A stretch of DNA of 64,000 bases from Oceanicoccus sagamiensis (GTDB lineage: Bacteria > Pseudomonadota > Gammaproteobacteria > Pseudomonadales > Dasaniaceae): NCBI RefSeq assembly GCF_002117105.1, contig NZ_CP019343.1:3596001-3660000 (forward strand), in the 5' to 3' direction. Made by a program: the position numbers and the translations under genes. A model generated the notes under the pieces. The model was not told the origin of the DNA, did no database searches, and saw only the letters and a program-made list of their open reading frames with translations. Of this stretch, positions 11,027 through 20,239 are shown one piece after another; position 1 is the first letter of the stretch; every line of letters starts with the position of its first letter.

Positions 11027-11670
11027 ATGTCTAGATTTGATCATCACGGTATTAATCAGCAAGAAATTAACAACCTGGGCCTGGTGCCTATGGTAGTGGA
11101 GCAGACTGCCAAAGGTGAGCGCTCCTATGATATTTACTCGCGTCTTTTAAAAGAGCGTGTGATATTTATGGTGGGCCCGGTTGAAGATAATATGGCCAAC
11201 CTCATTGTTGCCCAGATGCTGTTTTTGGAGTCAGAAAACCCCGATAAAGATATTCATCTGTATATTAATTCGCCCGGCGGCTCAGTAACGGCTGGATTGT
11301 CTATTTATGACACCATGCAGTTTATCAAGCCTGATGTTAGCACCATGTGTATCGGTCAGGCTGCCAGTATGGGGCGTTTTTGCTGACTGGGGGTGCCAAG
11401 GGCAAGCGCTTTATACTGCCTAATGCGCGTACTATGATTCACCAGCCTAGCGGCGGTGCTCAGGGTCAGGCTACAGATATTGATATTCAGGCTAAAGAGA
11501 TCCTGATTATCCGTGAGCGTTTGAACCAGTTGATGGCCCATCACACCGGCCAGGACTTTGAAACGATTGCCCGTGATACTGAGCGAGACAATTTTATGAA
11601 TGCTCAGGCATCTAAAGAATACGGTCTTGTGGATGAGGTTATAGAGCGTAGACATAGTGCTGATGACTAG
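11027..11670 (+). pseudogene. clpP: ATP-dependent Clp protease proteolytic subunit, frame broken
   Basis: This is clpP with one base missing. Codons 1-116 (to 11374) read a normal ClpP ending in GQAASMG, with the catalytic Ser at residue 114. The frame then runs into TGA at 11384-11386. Re-reading one G at 11374 restores [13 protein letters not shown] and continues through the catalytic His (MIHQP) to a normal end at 11670, giving about 214 residues. The G-run at 11371-11374 has four G where the intact gene would have five. ClpP forms the tetradecameric peptidase that works with ClpX, encoded next. A sequencing error is most likely; a real mutation or -1 ribosomal slippage are alternatives. 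Confidence 0.9.
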
Positions 11671-11792
11671 ATTCAATGGTTCTAAACCATTAAATTTGGC
11701 TTTCAGGGCTTGCAAAATCGTCTAAAAGACAGCATCTTTAGTTCTGAGAAGTAGCAAAGATGCCAGTAAGAAGGGTAAAAAGGGTAGTTTGA

Positions 11793-13088
11793 ATGAGTGA
11801 CAATACTAAAGACACAGGTGATGATGGCGGCAAGCTGCTGTATTGTTCCTTTTGCGGCAAAAGCCAGCATGAGGTGCGTAAGTTAATTGCTGGCCCATCT
11901 GTCTTTATCTGTGACGAGTGTGTCGACCTGTGTAACGACATTATTCGTGAAGAAGTTCAGGAGAGTGCCGGCGAAGCCAGTCAGGATCGTCTACCGACTC
12001 CAGTAGAAGTTAAAGAAATCCTCGATGAGTATGTGATTGGCCAAAAGCGTGCCAAAAAGGTACTGGCTGTAGCGGTTTATAACCACTACAAACGCCTGCG
12101 CTTTGGTGATCCAAAGAAAGACGAGGTTGAGCTCGGTAAAAGTAATATCCTTCTAGTCGGCCCTACAGGTAGTGGTAAAACATTACTGGCTGAAACGCTG
12201 GCGCGCTTATTGGATGTGCCTTTTACCATCGCTGATGCAACCACCTTAACCGAAGCCGGTTATGTGGGTGAAGATGTAGAGAACATCATCCAGAAACTGT
12301 TACAAAAATGCGATTATGATGTCGATAAGGCCCAAATGGGTATTGTGTATATCGATGAGATCGACAAAATTTCCCGTAAGTCTGACAACCCTTCAATTAC
12401 CCGTGATGTTTCGGGCGAAGGTGTGCAGCAGGCCTTGCTGAAGCTGATTGAAGGTACCGTTGCCTCTGTGCCACCACAGGGCGGTCGCAAGCATCCCCAA
12501 CAAGAGTTTTTGCAGGTTGATACCTCCAATATCCTGTTTATCTGTGGCGGTGCCTTTGCCGGTCTGGATAAAGTGATTCGTGATCGCTCCGAGAAGGGCG
12601 GTATTGGTTTTAGCGCGGAAGTTAAGAGCAAAGACGAAAGCAAAAATGTGGGCGAAGTGCTGGCCGATTTGGAGCCGGAAGATCTGGTTCGTTACGGTCT
12701 TATCCCCGAATTTGTAGGTCGTTTGCCGGTTATTGCGACACTTGAGGAGTTGGATGTTGATGCCTTGATCAGCATTCTCACCGAGCCAAAGAACTCTTTG
12801 ACCAAGCAATATGCCAAATTGTTTGAAATGGAATCGGTTGAAGTGGACTTCCGCGAAGATGGCGTTCGCGCTATTGCTGAGAAGGCTATGGAGCGCAAAA
12901 CCGGTGCACGGGGTCTTCGCTCTATTCTTGAGTCTGTCTTGCTTGAAACTATGTATAAGATTCCTTCTGAGGACACGGTTTCCAAGGTTGTTATTGATGA
13001 GTCTGTGATTAAGGGTGAGTCTGAGCCGCTATTGGTTTACAAAACCCTGGAGCAGGAACCGTTGAAGTCAGCGTCTCCAGACGAATAA
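11793..13088 (+). CDS. clpX: Clp protease ATP-binding subunit ClpX
   Basis: A 431-residue AAA+ unfoldase that feeds proteins to ClpP. The N-terminal zinc-binding domain has four Cys (CSFC at about residues 18-21 and CDEC at about 40-43). Walker A is GPTGSGKT (about 123-130), Walker B is VYIDEIDK and the sensor/pore region includes [10 protein letters not shown]. The family IGF-type loop used to dock ClpP lies in [10 protein letters not shown]. It lies 122 bases after clpP and is followed by a strong terminator. AAGGG precedes the ATG. Confidence 0.97.
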   Translation: MSDNTKDTGDDGGKLLYCSFCGKSQHEVRKLIAGPSVFICDECVDLCNDIIREEVQESAGEASQDRLPTPVEVKEILDEYVIGQKRAKKVLAVAVYNHYKRLRFGDPKKDEVELGKSNILLVGPTGSGKTLLAETLARLLDVPFTIADATTLTEAGYVGEDVENIIQKLLQKCDYDVDKAQMGIVYIDEIDKISRKSDNPSITRDVSGEGVQQALLKLIEGTVASVPPQGGRKHPQQEFLQVDTSNILFICGGAFAGLDKVIRDRSEKGGIGFSAEVKSKDESKNVGEVLADLEPEDLVRYGLIPEFVGRLPVIATLEELDVDALISILTEPKNSLTKQYAKLFEMESVEVDFREDGVRAIAEKAMERKTGARGLRSILESVLLETMYKIPSEDTVSKVVIDESVIKGESEPLLVYKTLEQEPLKSASPDE

Positions 13089-13106
13089 GCTGTCTATGAT
13101 TTTTAC

Positions 13107-13133
13107 AAAAGGGCCCTGTTGGGCCCTTTTTTG
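13107..13133 (+). terminator. Intrinsic terminator after clpX
   Basis: AAAAGGGCCC pairs with GGGCCCTTTT around a TGTT loop, followed by more T. It is 18 bases after the clpX stop codon, so lon needs its own promoter. Confidence 0.9.
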
Positions 13134-13181
13134 TGGCCGGGCTTTACCGATTCATAGCTAAATAAAATAAAACTCACTTCC

Positions 13182-13209
13182 CTTGTAATCTGGGGTTATA
13201 GCCCCAAAT
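13182..13209 (+). promoter_or_regulatory. Candidate heat-shock (sigma-32) promoter of lon
   Basis: CTTGTA at 13182-13187 and CCCCAAAT at 13202-13209, 14 bases apart, resemble the sigma-32 consensus CTTGAA - 13 to 17 bases - CCCCATNT. It lies after the clpX terminator and about 130 bases before lon, a known heat-shock gene in E. coli. The match was made by eye. Confidence 0.5.
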
Positions 13210-13339
13210 ACTATTAAGCAGGCGAAAGAAGCTCTAAAACAATAGTCGTGGCTCTGGATTAACTGCCAGAACCGCCTATTATTAAGCGATTAGACGCATT
13301 TCTCTCACATCAAAAATTACAATCACTGGGTGAACCACT

Positions 13340-15778
13340 ATGAGCGAAAACATCGGCGACACAATGGAATCCATCGAATTACCATTATTGCCTTTAAGAG
13401 ATGTCGTGGTTTATCCACATATGGTTATTCCCCTGTTTGTTGGCCGGGAACGCTCAATTGAGGCGCTGGAAGAGGCGATGGCCAATGACAAGCAGATCTT
13501 GTTGGTAGCCCAGAAGAATGCCTCCATCGATGACCCAGGCGAAGAAGATATATACCGTGTAGGTACGGTTTCAACCGTACTGCAGTTACTTAAGCTGCCT
13601 GATGGCACAGTTAAAGTGTTAGTAGAGGGTGGTTATCGGGCTAAGCTTGAGGCGGTTAATGCCACTGAAAGCTTCTATACCGCTGTCACCATTGCCGATG
13701 AGCCAGAGGCGTTATCAGAGGCGGATGCTGATGCGCTGGTGCAAGCCACCATGGGGCAGTTTGATAAATATGTTAACCTCAGTAAGAAAGTCCCTTCAGA
13801 AGTCCTGAATTCCGTATCCGGTATTGATGAGCCTGGCCGTTTGGCCGATACCATTGCCGCTCATATGTCTTTGGACCTGGAGCAAAAACAAGCGATTCTG
13901 GAAGTCTCCGACGTGCAAGGGCGTATTGATCACTTAATGGGCCTGATGGAAGCTGAAATCGACCTGTTCCAGGTTGAGAAGCGCATTCGTGGGCGGGTTA
14001 AGAAGCAGATGGAAAAAAGCCAGCGTGAGTATTATCTGAATGAGCAAATGAAAGCGATTCAGAAAGAGTTGGGCGATATGGATGAAGCACCCAACGAGCT
14101 TGAAGATCTGCAAAACAAAATTAAAGAAAGCGGCATGAGCAAAGAGGCGGAAGAAAAAGCCAGTGCCGAGTTAAACAAGCTTAAAATGATGTCGCCGATG
14201 TCTGCCGAGGCCTCTGTGGTTCGCAGCTATATCGACTGGATGGTCAATGTCCCCTGGAAGAAACGCTCCAAGGTGAAGCATGACCTCAAACGCGCCTCAA
14301 AAATTCTTGAAGATGACCACTATGGTCTGGAAGAAGTTAAGGAGCGCATCCTGGAATATCTCGCGGTACAAAAGCGTGTCAAAAAGATCAAAGGCCCAGT
14401 GTTGTGTTTGGTGGGGCCTCCGGGTGTGGGTAAAACCTCTCTGGGTGAATCGATTGCCCGTTCGACCAACCGTAAATTTGTCCGTATGGCGCTGGGTGGT
14501 GTTCGTGATGAAGCAGAAATACGCGGTCACCGTCGTACCTATATCGGTTCTATGCCGGGTAAAATCCTGCAAAAGCTTTCCAAGGTTGAGGTGAAAAATC
14601 CCTTATTCCTGCTGGATGAAATCGACAAAATGGGGATGGATAACCGCGGTGACCCCGCTTCAGCACTATTGGAAGTATTGGATCCAGAGCAAAATAACAG
14701 CTTTAACGATCACTATCTGGAAGTCGATTACGACCTCTCTGATGTGATGTTCATCTGTACCTCAAACTCTATGAATATCCCTGCGCCCTTATTGGATCGT
14801 ATGGAAGTGATTCGTATTCCAGGTTATACCGAAGATGAAAAGGTCAATATTGCCCAGCGCTACCTAAAGCCCAAGGCGATGAAGAACAATGGGGTTAAAG
14901 AATCTGAGCTGACCATCACCGAAGACGCTATACGGGATCTGGTACGCTACTATACCCGTGAAGCAGGGGTTAGGAGCCTTGAGCGAGAAGTCGCCAAGCT
15001 GTGTCGGAAGGTGGTTAAAGAGTTCTCTCTGGCTGAGAAGGAGGCCCCCATTACCATTACGCCAGATGATTTGGAGCACTATAGCGGTGTGCGCAAATTT
15101 AGCTATGGTAAGGCCGAAGACGATAACCAGATAGGGCAGGTGACTGGTCTGGCCTGGACTCAGGTAGGTGGTGAATTATTAACCATTGAAGCGGTGTCGG
15201 TGGCGGGTAAAGGGCGTCAGGTTAAAACAGGGTCGCTGGGTGATGTGATGCAAGAGTCGATTCAGGCAGCGACTACCGTTGTCCGCAGTCGCTCTCAGTT
15301 ATTGGGTATTCCCGCCAAGTACCATGATGAGCACGATTTACATATCCACGTGCCAGAGGGTGCCACACCGAAAGACGGCCCCAGTGCCGGTATTGGTATG
15401 TGTACTGCTCTGGTTTCGGTGTTAACGGGTATTCCGGTCAATTCAGATGTAGCAATGACCGGTGAAATCACCCTGCGTGGCCAGGTGCTTCCTATTGGTG
15501 GTCTGAAAGAAAAATTACTGGCTGCGCACCGCGGTGGTATTAAAACGGTCATTATTCCGGATGAGAATAGCCGTGATCTAAAAGAGATACCGGATAATAT
15601 CAAAGCTGATCTGGTGATTAAGCCGGTTAAATGGATTGATGAAGTCTTGGAAGTCGCATTAGAAACCATGCCAAAACCGCTTTCGGATGATGAGTTTTTA
15701 AGCAAGTCTGAGGATAATCCCGCAGCAATAAAAGAAAAACCTAAAAAGGGCGGAAAAACTCAGGCAAAGGCCCATTAA
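13340..15778 (+). CDS. lon: ATP-dependent protease Lon
   Basis: An 812-residue cytosolic AAA+ serine protease that degrades misfolded and regulatory proteins. The N-terminal substrate-recognition domain begins at PLLPLRDVVVYPHM. Walker A is GPPGVGKT (about residues 358-365) and Walker B is LFLLDEIDK. The protease domain has the catalytic Ser in DGPSAGIGM (S682), with the dyad Lys later in GGLKEKLLAAHRGG. The length is close to E. coli Lon (784) with a short Lys-rich C-terminal extension. It is followed by hupB, as is usual. Confidence 0.98.
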   Translation: MSENIGDTMESIELPLLPLRDVVVYPHMVIPLFVGRERSIEALEEAMANDKQILLVAQKNASIDDPGEEDIYRVGTVSTVLQLLKLPDGTVKVLVEGGYRAKLEAVNATESFYTAVTIADEPEALSEADADALVQATMGQFDKYVNLSKKVPSEVLNSVSGIDEPGRLADTIAAHMSLDLEQKQAILEVSDVQGRIDHLMGLMEAEIDLFQVEKRIRGRVKKQMEKSQREYYLNEQMKAIQKELGDMDEAPNELEDLQNKIKESGMSKEAEEKASAELNKLKMMSPMSAEASVVRSYIDWMVNVPWKKRSKVKHDLKRASKILEDDHYGLEEVKERILEYLAVQKRVKKIKGPVLCLVGPPGVGKTSLGESIARSTNRKFVRMALGGVRDEAEIRGHRRTYIGSMPGKILQKLSKVEVKNPLFLLDEIDKMGMDNRGDPASALLEVLDPEQNNSFNDHYLEVDYDLSDVMFICTSNSMNIPAPLLDRMEVIRIPGYTEDEKVNIAQRYLKPKAMKNNGVKESELTITEDAIRDLVRYYTREAGVRSLEREVAKLCRKVVKEFSLAEKEAPITITPDDLEHYSGVRKFSYGKAEDDNQIGQVTGLAWTQVGGELLTIEAVSVAGKGRQVKTGSLGDVMQESIQAATTVVRSRSQLLGIPAKYHDEHDLHIHVPEGATPKDGPSAGIGMCTALVSVLTGIPVNSDVAMTGEITLRGQVLPIGGLKEKLLAAHRGGIKTVIIPDENSRDLKEIPDNIKADLVIKPVKWIDEVLEVALETMPKPLSDDEFLSKSEDNPAAIKEKPKKGGKTQAKAH

Positions 15779-15793
15779 ATAAGGCTTTTCAGC

Positions 15794-15822
15794 TTGACCG
15801 GCATGGGCGCAATTGGTATAAA
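15794..15822 (+). promoter_or_regulatory. Sigma-70 promoter of hupB
   Basis: TTGACC at 15794-15799 and TATAAA at 15817-15822 are separated by exactly 17 bases. They start 16 bases after the lon stop codon. Transcription would give a leader of about 150 bases for hupB. Confidence 0.65.
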
Positions 15823-15898
15823 TTGCGTCCTGCATTAATTGAAGCCGAATTATTAGAAATAATAAAACGGAAAACCAAATTCTTGGCTTTAGTTTTTG

Positions 15899-15938
15899 TT
15901 ATCACTGACTACAGAGTGTGCAGGCTGTCAGTTGATAA
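15899..15938 (+). repeat. Imperfect inverted repeat in the hupB leader
   Basis: TTATCACTGAC (15899-15909) and GTCAGTTGATAA (15927-15938) are inverted copies differing by one extra base, 17 bases apart. It could be an operator or an mRNA hairpin about 40 bases before the hupB start. Confidence 0.5.
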
Positions 15939-15980
15939 TAACGATGGGACTAAAGACGAATATTCTTAAAGGGGATAAGT

Positions 15981-16253
15981 GTGAATAAATCTGAGCTGAT
16001 TGAAGCAATTGCGGCATCTGCCGACCTACCTAAAGCGGCTGCTGGTCGTGCATTGGATGCGATGGTTGATACCATCACTGGTGCGTTAAAAGAAGATGAT
16101 CAGGTTGTATTAGTAGGCTTTGGTACTTTCTCTGTAAAAGACCGTGCAGCACGTACGGGTCGCAACCCACAAACGGGTGCGGAAATCCAGATTAAAGCGG
16201 CTAAAGTACCTGGCTTTAAAGCGGGTAAAGCGTTAAAAGACGCTGTTAATTAA
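15981..16253 (+). CDS. hupB: DNA-binding protein HU-beta
   Basis: A 90-residue nucleoid protein that bends and compacts DNA as a dimer. The full HU pattern is visible: [11 protein letters not shown] at the start, [21 protein letters not shown] for the beta arm with the DNA-intercalating Pro, and [12 protein letters not shown] at the end. The start is GTG with AAGGGG about 7 bases upstream. It follows lon, as hupB does in most gammaproteobacteria. Confidence 0.97.
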   Translation: MNKSELIEAIAASADLPKAAAGRALDAMVDTITGALKEDDQVVLVGFGTFSVKDRAARTGRNPQTGAEIQIKAAKVPGFKAGKALKDAVN

Positions 16254-16352
16254 TTGTCTTTTCGGCCTGCTGTTGCAACAGCCGTTGAGACAGTAGGTCA
16301 ATCCAAAAGAAAGCGACAATAATTACAAAATAGAAGTTAATATTTGAATTTT

Positions 16353-16382
16353 AAAAGGCGCATCTTACGATGCGCTTTTTTT
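16353..16382 (+). terminator. Intrinsic terminator after hupB
   Basis: A 7-bp stem (GCGCATC with GATGCGC, loop TTAC) with flanking A and T runs, about 100 bases after hupB and 29 bases before ppiD. Confidence 0.85.
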
Positions 16383-16410
16383 GGTTAAGGAATGCTCATT
16401 GGGGGCTTAA

Positions 16411-18291
16411 ATGCTGCAAAATATTCGAGATAATAGTCAGGGGTTAGTGGCCAAATTTATTATAGGTTTGATCATTATACCGTTTGCCTTATTTGGTATT
16501 GATAGCCTGGTAGGTGGAGGCGGGCCGATTAAGGCCGCTACCGTTAATGGCGAAGATATCACCGCTCAGGAATTGGATCAGGCCCTCAACCTGGAGCGCC
16601 GCAGGCTACTTAACCGTATGGGCGAAAATGCAGACCCCTCAGTGCTGACCGATCAACTACTGCGTGGCCCCGTACTTGAGCGCCTTATCCAACAGCGTCT
16701 ACTGATGCAAGCGGCTGCAGATGAGTCTGTAGTGGTATCCCCCGCGGCTATCGATCAGGCGATCGTTAGTATGAGCCAATTCCAGGAAAATGGTCAGTTT
16801 TCACCCCAGCTCTACCAGAATGTTTTGCGTAGCAATGGCTATACCTCCGCTTATTTCAAAGAACTGATGTCCAGCGATATGGCCAACAACCAGCTTAATG
16901 CCGGTATTGCCGGTTCCGCTTTTGTCACCAATGCAGAGTTGGCCCAGGTGGCAGCTATTGTGGGGCAGCAGAGAAGCTTTCGTTATTTTATTCTGCCTAA
17001 AGCCAAGGTTGCAGCTCAGGTCACTATTGATGACGAGCAGGTACAGGCTTACTACGAGGCTAATATTGATAGCTTCCAATCAGATGATCAGGTCAAGCTT
17101 GAGTATATTGAGCTGAAGCAGCAGGATTTCTTTAAGCCCGTTGCAGATGAAGAACTACAGTTAGCCTATGAGCAGGATATGGAGTCTTTTGCTGCGGATG
17201 AAGAGCGCAGAGTGTCTCATATTCTGGTAGAAATTAGCGACGATCGCGATGAGTCTGAAGCCAGAGTTCGGGCTGATTCGCTGGTCGCCAAGCTGGCTAA
17301 CGGTGATGCCTTTGAAGAGTTGGCTACCGAGTTTTCCGATGATAGAGGCTCGGCCCGTAACGCGGGTGATCTGGGTTATACCCAGGGTGATACCTTCCCG
17401 GCAGAGTTTGAACAAGCTCTGGCTGAGTTGGAGTTGGGGCAGGTATCAGCGCCGGTACTCACCGATGCGGGTTACCACTTGATCAAAGCCACAGAAATTA
17501 AGCAGGCAGACAAACCTTCTTTTGAAGACCGTAAGCCCGTATTGGCCCAGCGCCTGCAACTGGCCGCTGCTGAGGCGGATTTTATAAAGGCAGTTGAAGA
17601 TTTGCGTGATCTGGTATTTAACTCAGAGGGCCTGTCATCTCCCGCTAAAGAGCTTTCGTTAACGGTTAGTCAATCGGGCCTTATCAGTCGTTCCAGCGCT
17701 ACCGGCATACTGGCTAATAGCCAGGTTCTGGCGGCAGCTTACAGTACGGATGTATTGGAAGACGGCAATAATAGTGAAGTGATAGAGATTGCCTCGGACC
17801 AGTTTATTGTTGTCAATGTGCTTGAGCACCAACCACCTGCAGCCAAGCCCTTAGCTGATGTTAAAGCGACGATTGTGGACAGTCTGGCTGCCAGTCAGTC
17901 TACCGAGCTTGCCTTACAGCTGGCGCAGGAGTCTATTGCAGCTCTCGCTTCGGGCAGTTCCCTGCAAGAAGTGGCAAAAGCCGGTGGCTATGAGTGGCAG
18001 GTACAACAGAATGTTAATCGTAACAACAGTAGCGTAGATCGCAGCTTAATGTCTGCAGTATTTGCTCTGCCTGCTGCCGCTGGTGATGCAGTGGTTACTG
18101 AAGCTATTAGCCTCTCTAATGGCGATGTGGCGGTGGTCCAGCTTGAAGAGGTTGAGAATGGTGATTGGGCACAATTTTCCATTGCTGAACAGCGTGGCTT
18201 AAAAACAGAACTGGAGCGTAATTCCAGTACGCGCAGCATGACTGACTTTATCAACTTGCTGAGAGACAACGCAGAAATCACTATTTTATAA
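16411..18291 (+). CDS. ppiD: Periplasmic folding chaperone PpiD (SurA-N / parvulin domains)
   Basis: A 626-residue protein anchored in the inner membrane by one N-terminal segment (about residues 12-31) with the typical MLQNIRDNSQGLVAKFIIG start. The bulk is periplasmic: a SurA-type N-terminal chaperone region, then a parvulin isomerase domain at about residues 265-375 (RVSHILVEI, FSDDRGSARNAGDLGY, GYHLIKATE), then a C-terminal chaperone region. In E. coli, PpiD works near the SecYEG translocon. The length matches E. coli PpiD (623). It lies directly after hupB, as in E. coli. Confidence 0.93.
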   Translation: MLQNIRDNSQGLVAKFIIGLIIIPFALFGIDSLVGGGGPIKAATVNGEDITAQELDQALNLERRRLLNRMGENADPSVLTDQLLRGPVLERLIQQRLLMQAAADESVVVSPAAIDQAIVSMSQFQENGQFSPQLYQNVLRSNGYTSAYFKELMSSDMANNQLNAGIAGSAFVTNAELAQVAAIVGQQRSFRYFILPKAKVAAQVTIDDEQVQAYYEANIDSFQSDDQVKLEYIELKQQDFFKPVADEELQLAYEQDMESFAADEERRVSHILVEISDDRDESEARVRADSLVAKLANGDAFEELATEFSDDRGSARNAGDLGYTQGDTFPAEFEQALAELELGQVSAPVLTDAGYHLIKATEIKQADKPSFEDRKPVLAQRLQLAAAEADFIKAVEDLRDLVFNSEGLSSPAKELSLTVSQSGLISRSSATGILANSQVLAAAYSTDVLEDGNNSEVIEIASDQFIVVNVLEHQPPAAKPLADVKATIVDSLAASQSTELALQLAQESIAALASGSSLQEVAKAGGYEWQVQQNVNRNNSSVDRSLMSAVFALPAAAGDAVVTEAISLSNGDVAVVQLEEVENGDWAQFSIAEQRGLKTELERNSSTRSMTDFINLLRDNAEITIL

Positions 18292-18333
18292 ACGTCTTCA
18301 GTCAGATTATATTTTTATTTAGGAGTTTTATCC

Positions 18334-19515
18334 GTGTACAAGGTACTCACATTAAATCAAATTTCCCTTAAGGGGCTGGACCGCTTACCTCGCGATAGCT
18401 ATGAAATCGCCAGTGAATTCTCCAGCCCGGATGCCGTATTACTAAGAAGTCATAAATTAAAGCCGGAAGATATTCCAGCTTCAGTCTTAGGCATAGGTCG
18501 CGCAGGTGCTGGTTATAACAATATTCCAGTGGATTACTGTACCGAGCAGGGCATTCCAGTTTTTAATACGCCAGGCGCTAATGCCAACGCAGTAAAAGAG
18601 CTGATTGTATCTGCATTGACCTTGGGCTCACGGGGTATTCTAGAGGGTATTGAATACGTTAGTACCTTATCAGATATGACTGACGGCCCTGAAATGAGCA
18701 AGCTGTTAGAGAAAGAGAAGAAACGCTTTAAAGGTAATGAATTAGCCGGTAAAACCTTGGGTGTTATTGGTTTGGGTGCTATCGGTTCAATGGTGGCAGA
18801 TACGGCTCTTAGCTTGGGTATGAATGTGGCGGGTTATGATCCGGCACTGTCGGTGGATGCGGCCTGGCGTTTATCCAGTGATATCAAAAAGGTAGATAAT
18901 ATCGCCTCATTGGTTTCGCGTTCAGATTACATTACCTTGCACCTGCCGGTATTAGATGCCACGCGTAATATGGTCAACAGTGACTTACTGTCTAACCTGA
19001 AAGAAGGCGCAATTTTATTAAACTTCGCGCGTGAAGAAATTGTTGATACCTCAGCCGTTGTCACTGCGTTGGAATCTGGCAAACTGGCCAAATATATTGC
19101 TGACTTCCCATCGCCGGAATTAATTGGGGTTAGAGGGGCTGTATTGACGCCGCATATTGGCGCCAGTACCGATGAAGCAGAAGAGAACTGTGCCGTTATG
19201 GCGGCAAACCAGTTAAAAGATTTTCTTGAGAATGGCAATATCAAAAACTCTGTTAACTTCCCGCCATTAAACCTTGAACGCACACCGGGTTGTGAGAGTG
19301 TTCGCCTGTCGATCAGTAACCGGAATGTACCCAAAATTCTGGGTAATATTCTTTCTATTCTGGCTGATGAAAATATCAACGTCGTGGATATGCTGAATAA
19401 AAGCCGCGATGAAATCGCTTATAACCTGATTGATGTGGATACCGCACCACCGGAAAGCGTACTAAAACAGATGGCTGAGATTGAAGGTGTAGTTAATGTG
19501 CGCCTGATTGGCTAA
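18334..19515 (+). CDS. serA: D-3-phosphoglycerate dehydrogenase-type enzyme with ACT domain
   Basis: A 393-residue D-2-hydroxyacid dehydrogenase. It has a catalytic domain, an NAD-binding Rossmann domain (GKTLGVIGLGAIGSMVAD, in pieces, at about residues 137-153), the catalytic Arg in NFAREEIVD, the later Glu, and the His in LTPHIGAST. A C-terminal ACT domain (about 320-393) is the usual serine-binding regulatory unit. It likely oxidises 3-phosphoglycerate in the first step of serine synthesis. The start is GTG with TAGGAG upstream. A different 2-hydroxyacid substrate cannot be excluded from sequence alone. Confidence 0.85.
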   Translation: MYKVLTLNQISLKGLDRLPRDSYEIASEFSSPDAVLLRSHKLKPEDIPASVLGIGRAGAGYNNIPVDYCTEQGIPVFNTPGANANAVKELIVSALTLGSRGILEGIEYVSTLSDMTDGPEMSKLLEKEKKRFKGNELAGKTLGVIGLGAIGSMVADTALSLGMNVAGYDPALSVDAAWRLSSDIKKVDNIASLVSRSDYITLHLPVLDATRNMVNSDLLSNLKEGAILLNFAREEIVDTSAVVTALESGKLAKYIADFPSPELIGVRGAVLTPHIGASTDEAEENCAVMAANQLKDFLENGNIKNSVNFPPLNLERTPGCESVRLSISNRNVPKILGNILSILADENINVVDMLNKSRDEIAYNLIDVDTAPPESVLKQMAEIEGVVNVRLIG

Positions 19516-19534
19516 TAGCCTTGGCCGATTGCTC

Positions 19535-19564
19535 TAAAGGGGTTCTTTCGAGAGCCCTTTTTTG
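19535..19564 (+). terminator. Intrinsic terminator after serA
   Basis: AAAGGG-TTCT pairs with AGAG-CCCTTT across a TTCG-type loop, with one bulged base, and is followed by T6. It ends the serA transcript about 20 bases after the stop codon. Confidence 0.8.
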
Positions 19565-19648
19565 TGCCCGCTGATTAACGGCACTGTTGACAAGGTAGGG
19601 CTGGTGGCTCTACTGTTTATTGTAAGCAATGATTATAAGGGGTGGTTT

Positions 19649-20239
19649 ATGAATGTGTTCACTGGGCTAAAGGGCGTTCTACTTATTGGACTGGCGATGC
19701 TATTGCAGGCTTGTCAGCCAAGCTATACCGCTGAGCAGACAGAACACTATTCAAGAAAAATTGGCATCATCAACCAGTTTGAAATCAGTCGTTGGCACAA
19801 CCGGGTTATTACCGCCGATAACCGATTAAGTGTCGTTAGTGATAATGTTGAAAATGTTGATGTCATTATGTTGAGCCAAGTGGTAGCTCATGGCTTGTCG
19901 CCCTATTTTAAACATGTGGTGGGAGGTGAGTCCAAAGATACCCTGCCTGCTGCTATGGCTTTAACCAAAATACAGAACAATAATTATTTGGTGTATATAG
20001 AGATTGCTGAAAAGGATGCCATTATCGAACCGGATGAAGCTGAACCAACCACTAATTATAGTCGTATGAAGTTAATACTGACCGTTGTTGATGTGGTCAG
20101 TGAAACCACAGTCGACAAAATTACGTTAACTGCAGAAACCTCGAACTTTAATTTTTGGGGTAATGAGTTGCCGGAGTTATTAGCCAAACCCATTGCTTTT
20201 GTCGGCGAGAATCTAACGGATACACCAACCGGTAGTTAA
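19649..20239 (+). CDS. Putative lipoprotein of unknown function
   Basis: A 196-residue protein starting MNVFTGLKGVLLIGLAMLLQAC, with a lipobox-like LLQAC that would place the lipidated Cys at residue 22. An upstream start in the same frame (19562) lies inside the serA terminator and is rejected; AAGGGGTGG stands just before the ATG at 19649. The mature part has alternating beta strands without a motif I recognise. It overlaps the DUF1285 gene by one base and is probably co-expressed with it. Export to the envelope is inferred from the signal only. Confidence 0.75.
   Translation: MNVFTGLKGVLLIGLAMLLQACQPSYTAEQTEHYSRKIGIINQFEISRWHNRVITADNRLSVVSDNVENVDVIMLSQVVAHGLSPYFKHVVGGESKDTLPAAMALTKIQNNNYLVYIEIAEKDAIIEPDEAEPTTNYSRMKLILTVVDVVSETTVDKITLTAETSNFNFWGNELPELLAKPIAFVGENLTDTPTGS

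Noticed and set aside
11347-11670. The second clpP frame as a separate short gene
   Set aside because: Its reported start codon lies within the first clpP frame and reads nonsense before the frame-shift point; it is simply the 3' half of clpP.
19562-19648. Upstream in-frame extension of the lipoprotein gene
   Set aside because: It begins inside the serA terminator and would bury the signal peptide; the ATG at 19649 has a good ribosome site and lipobox spacing.
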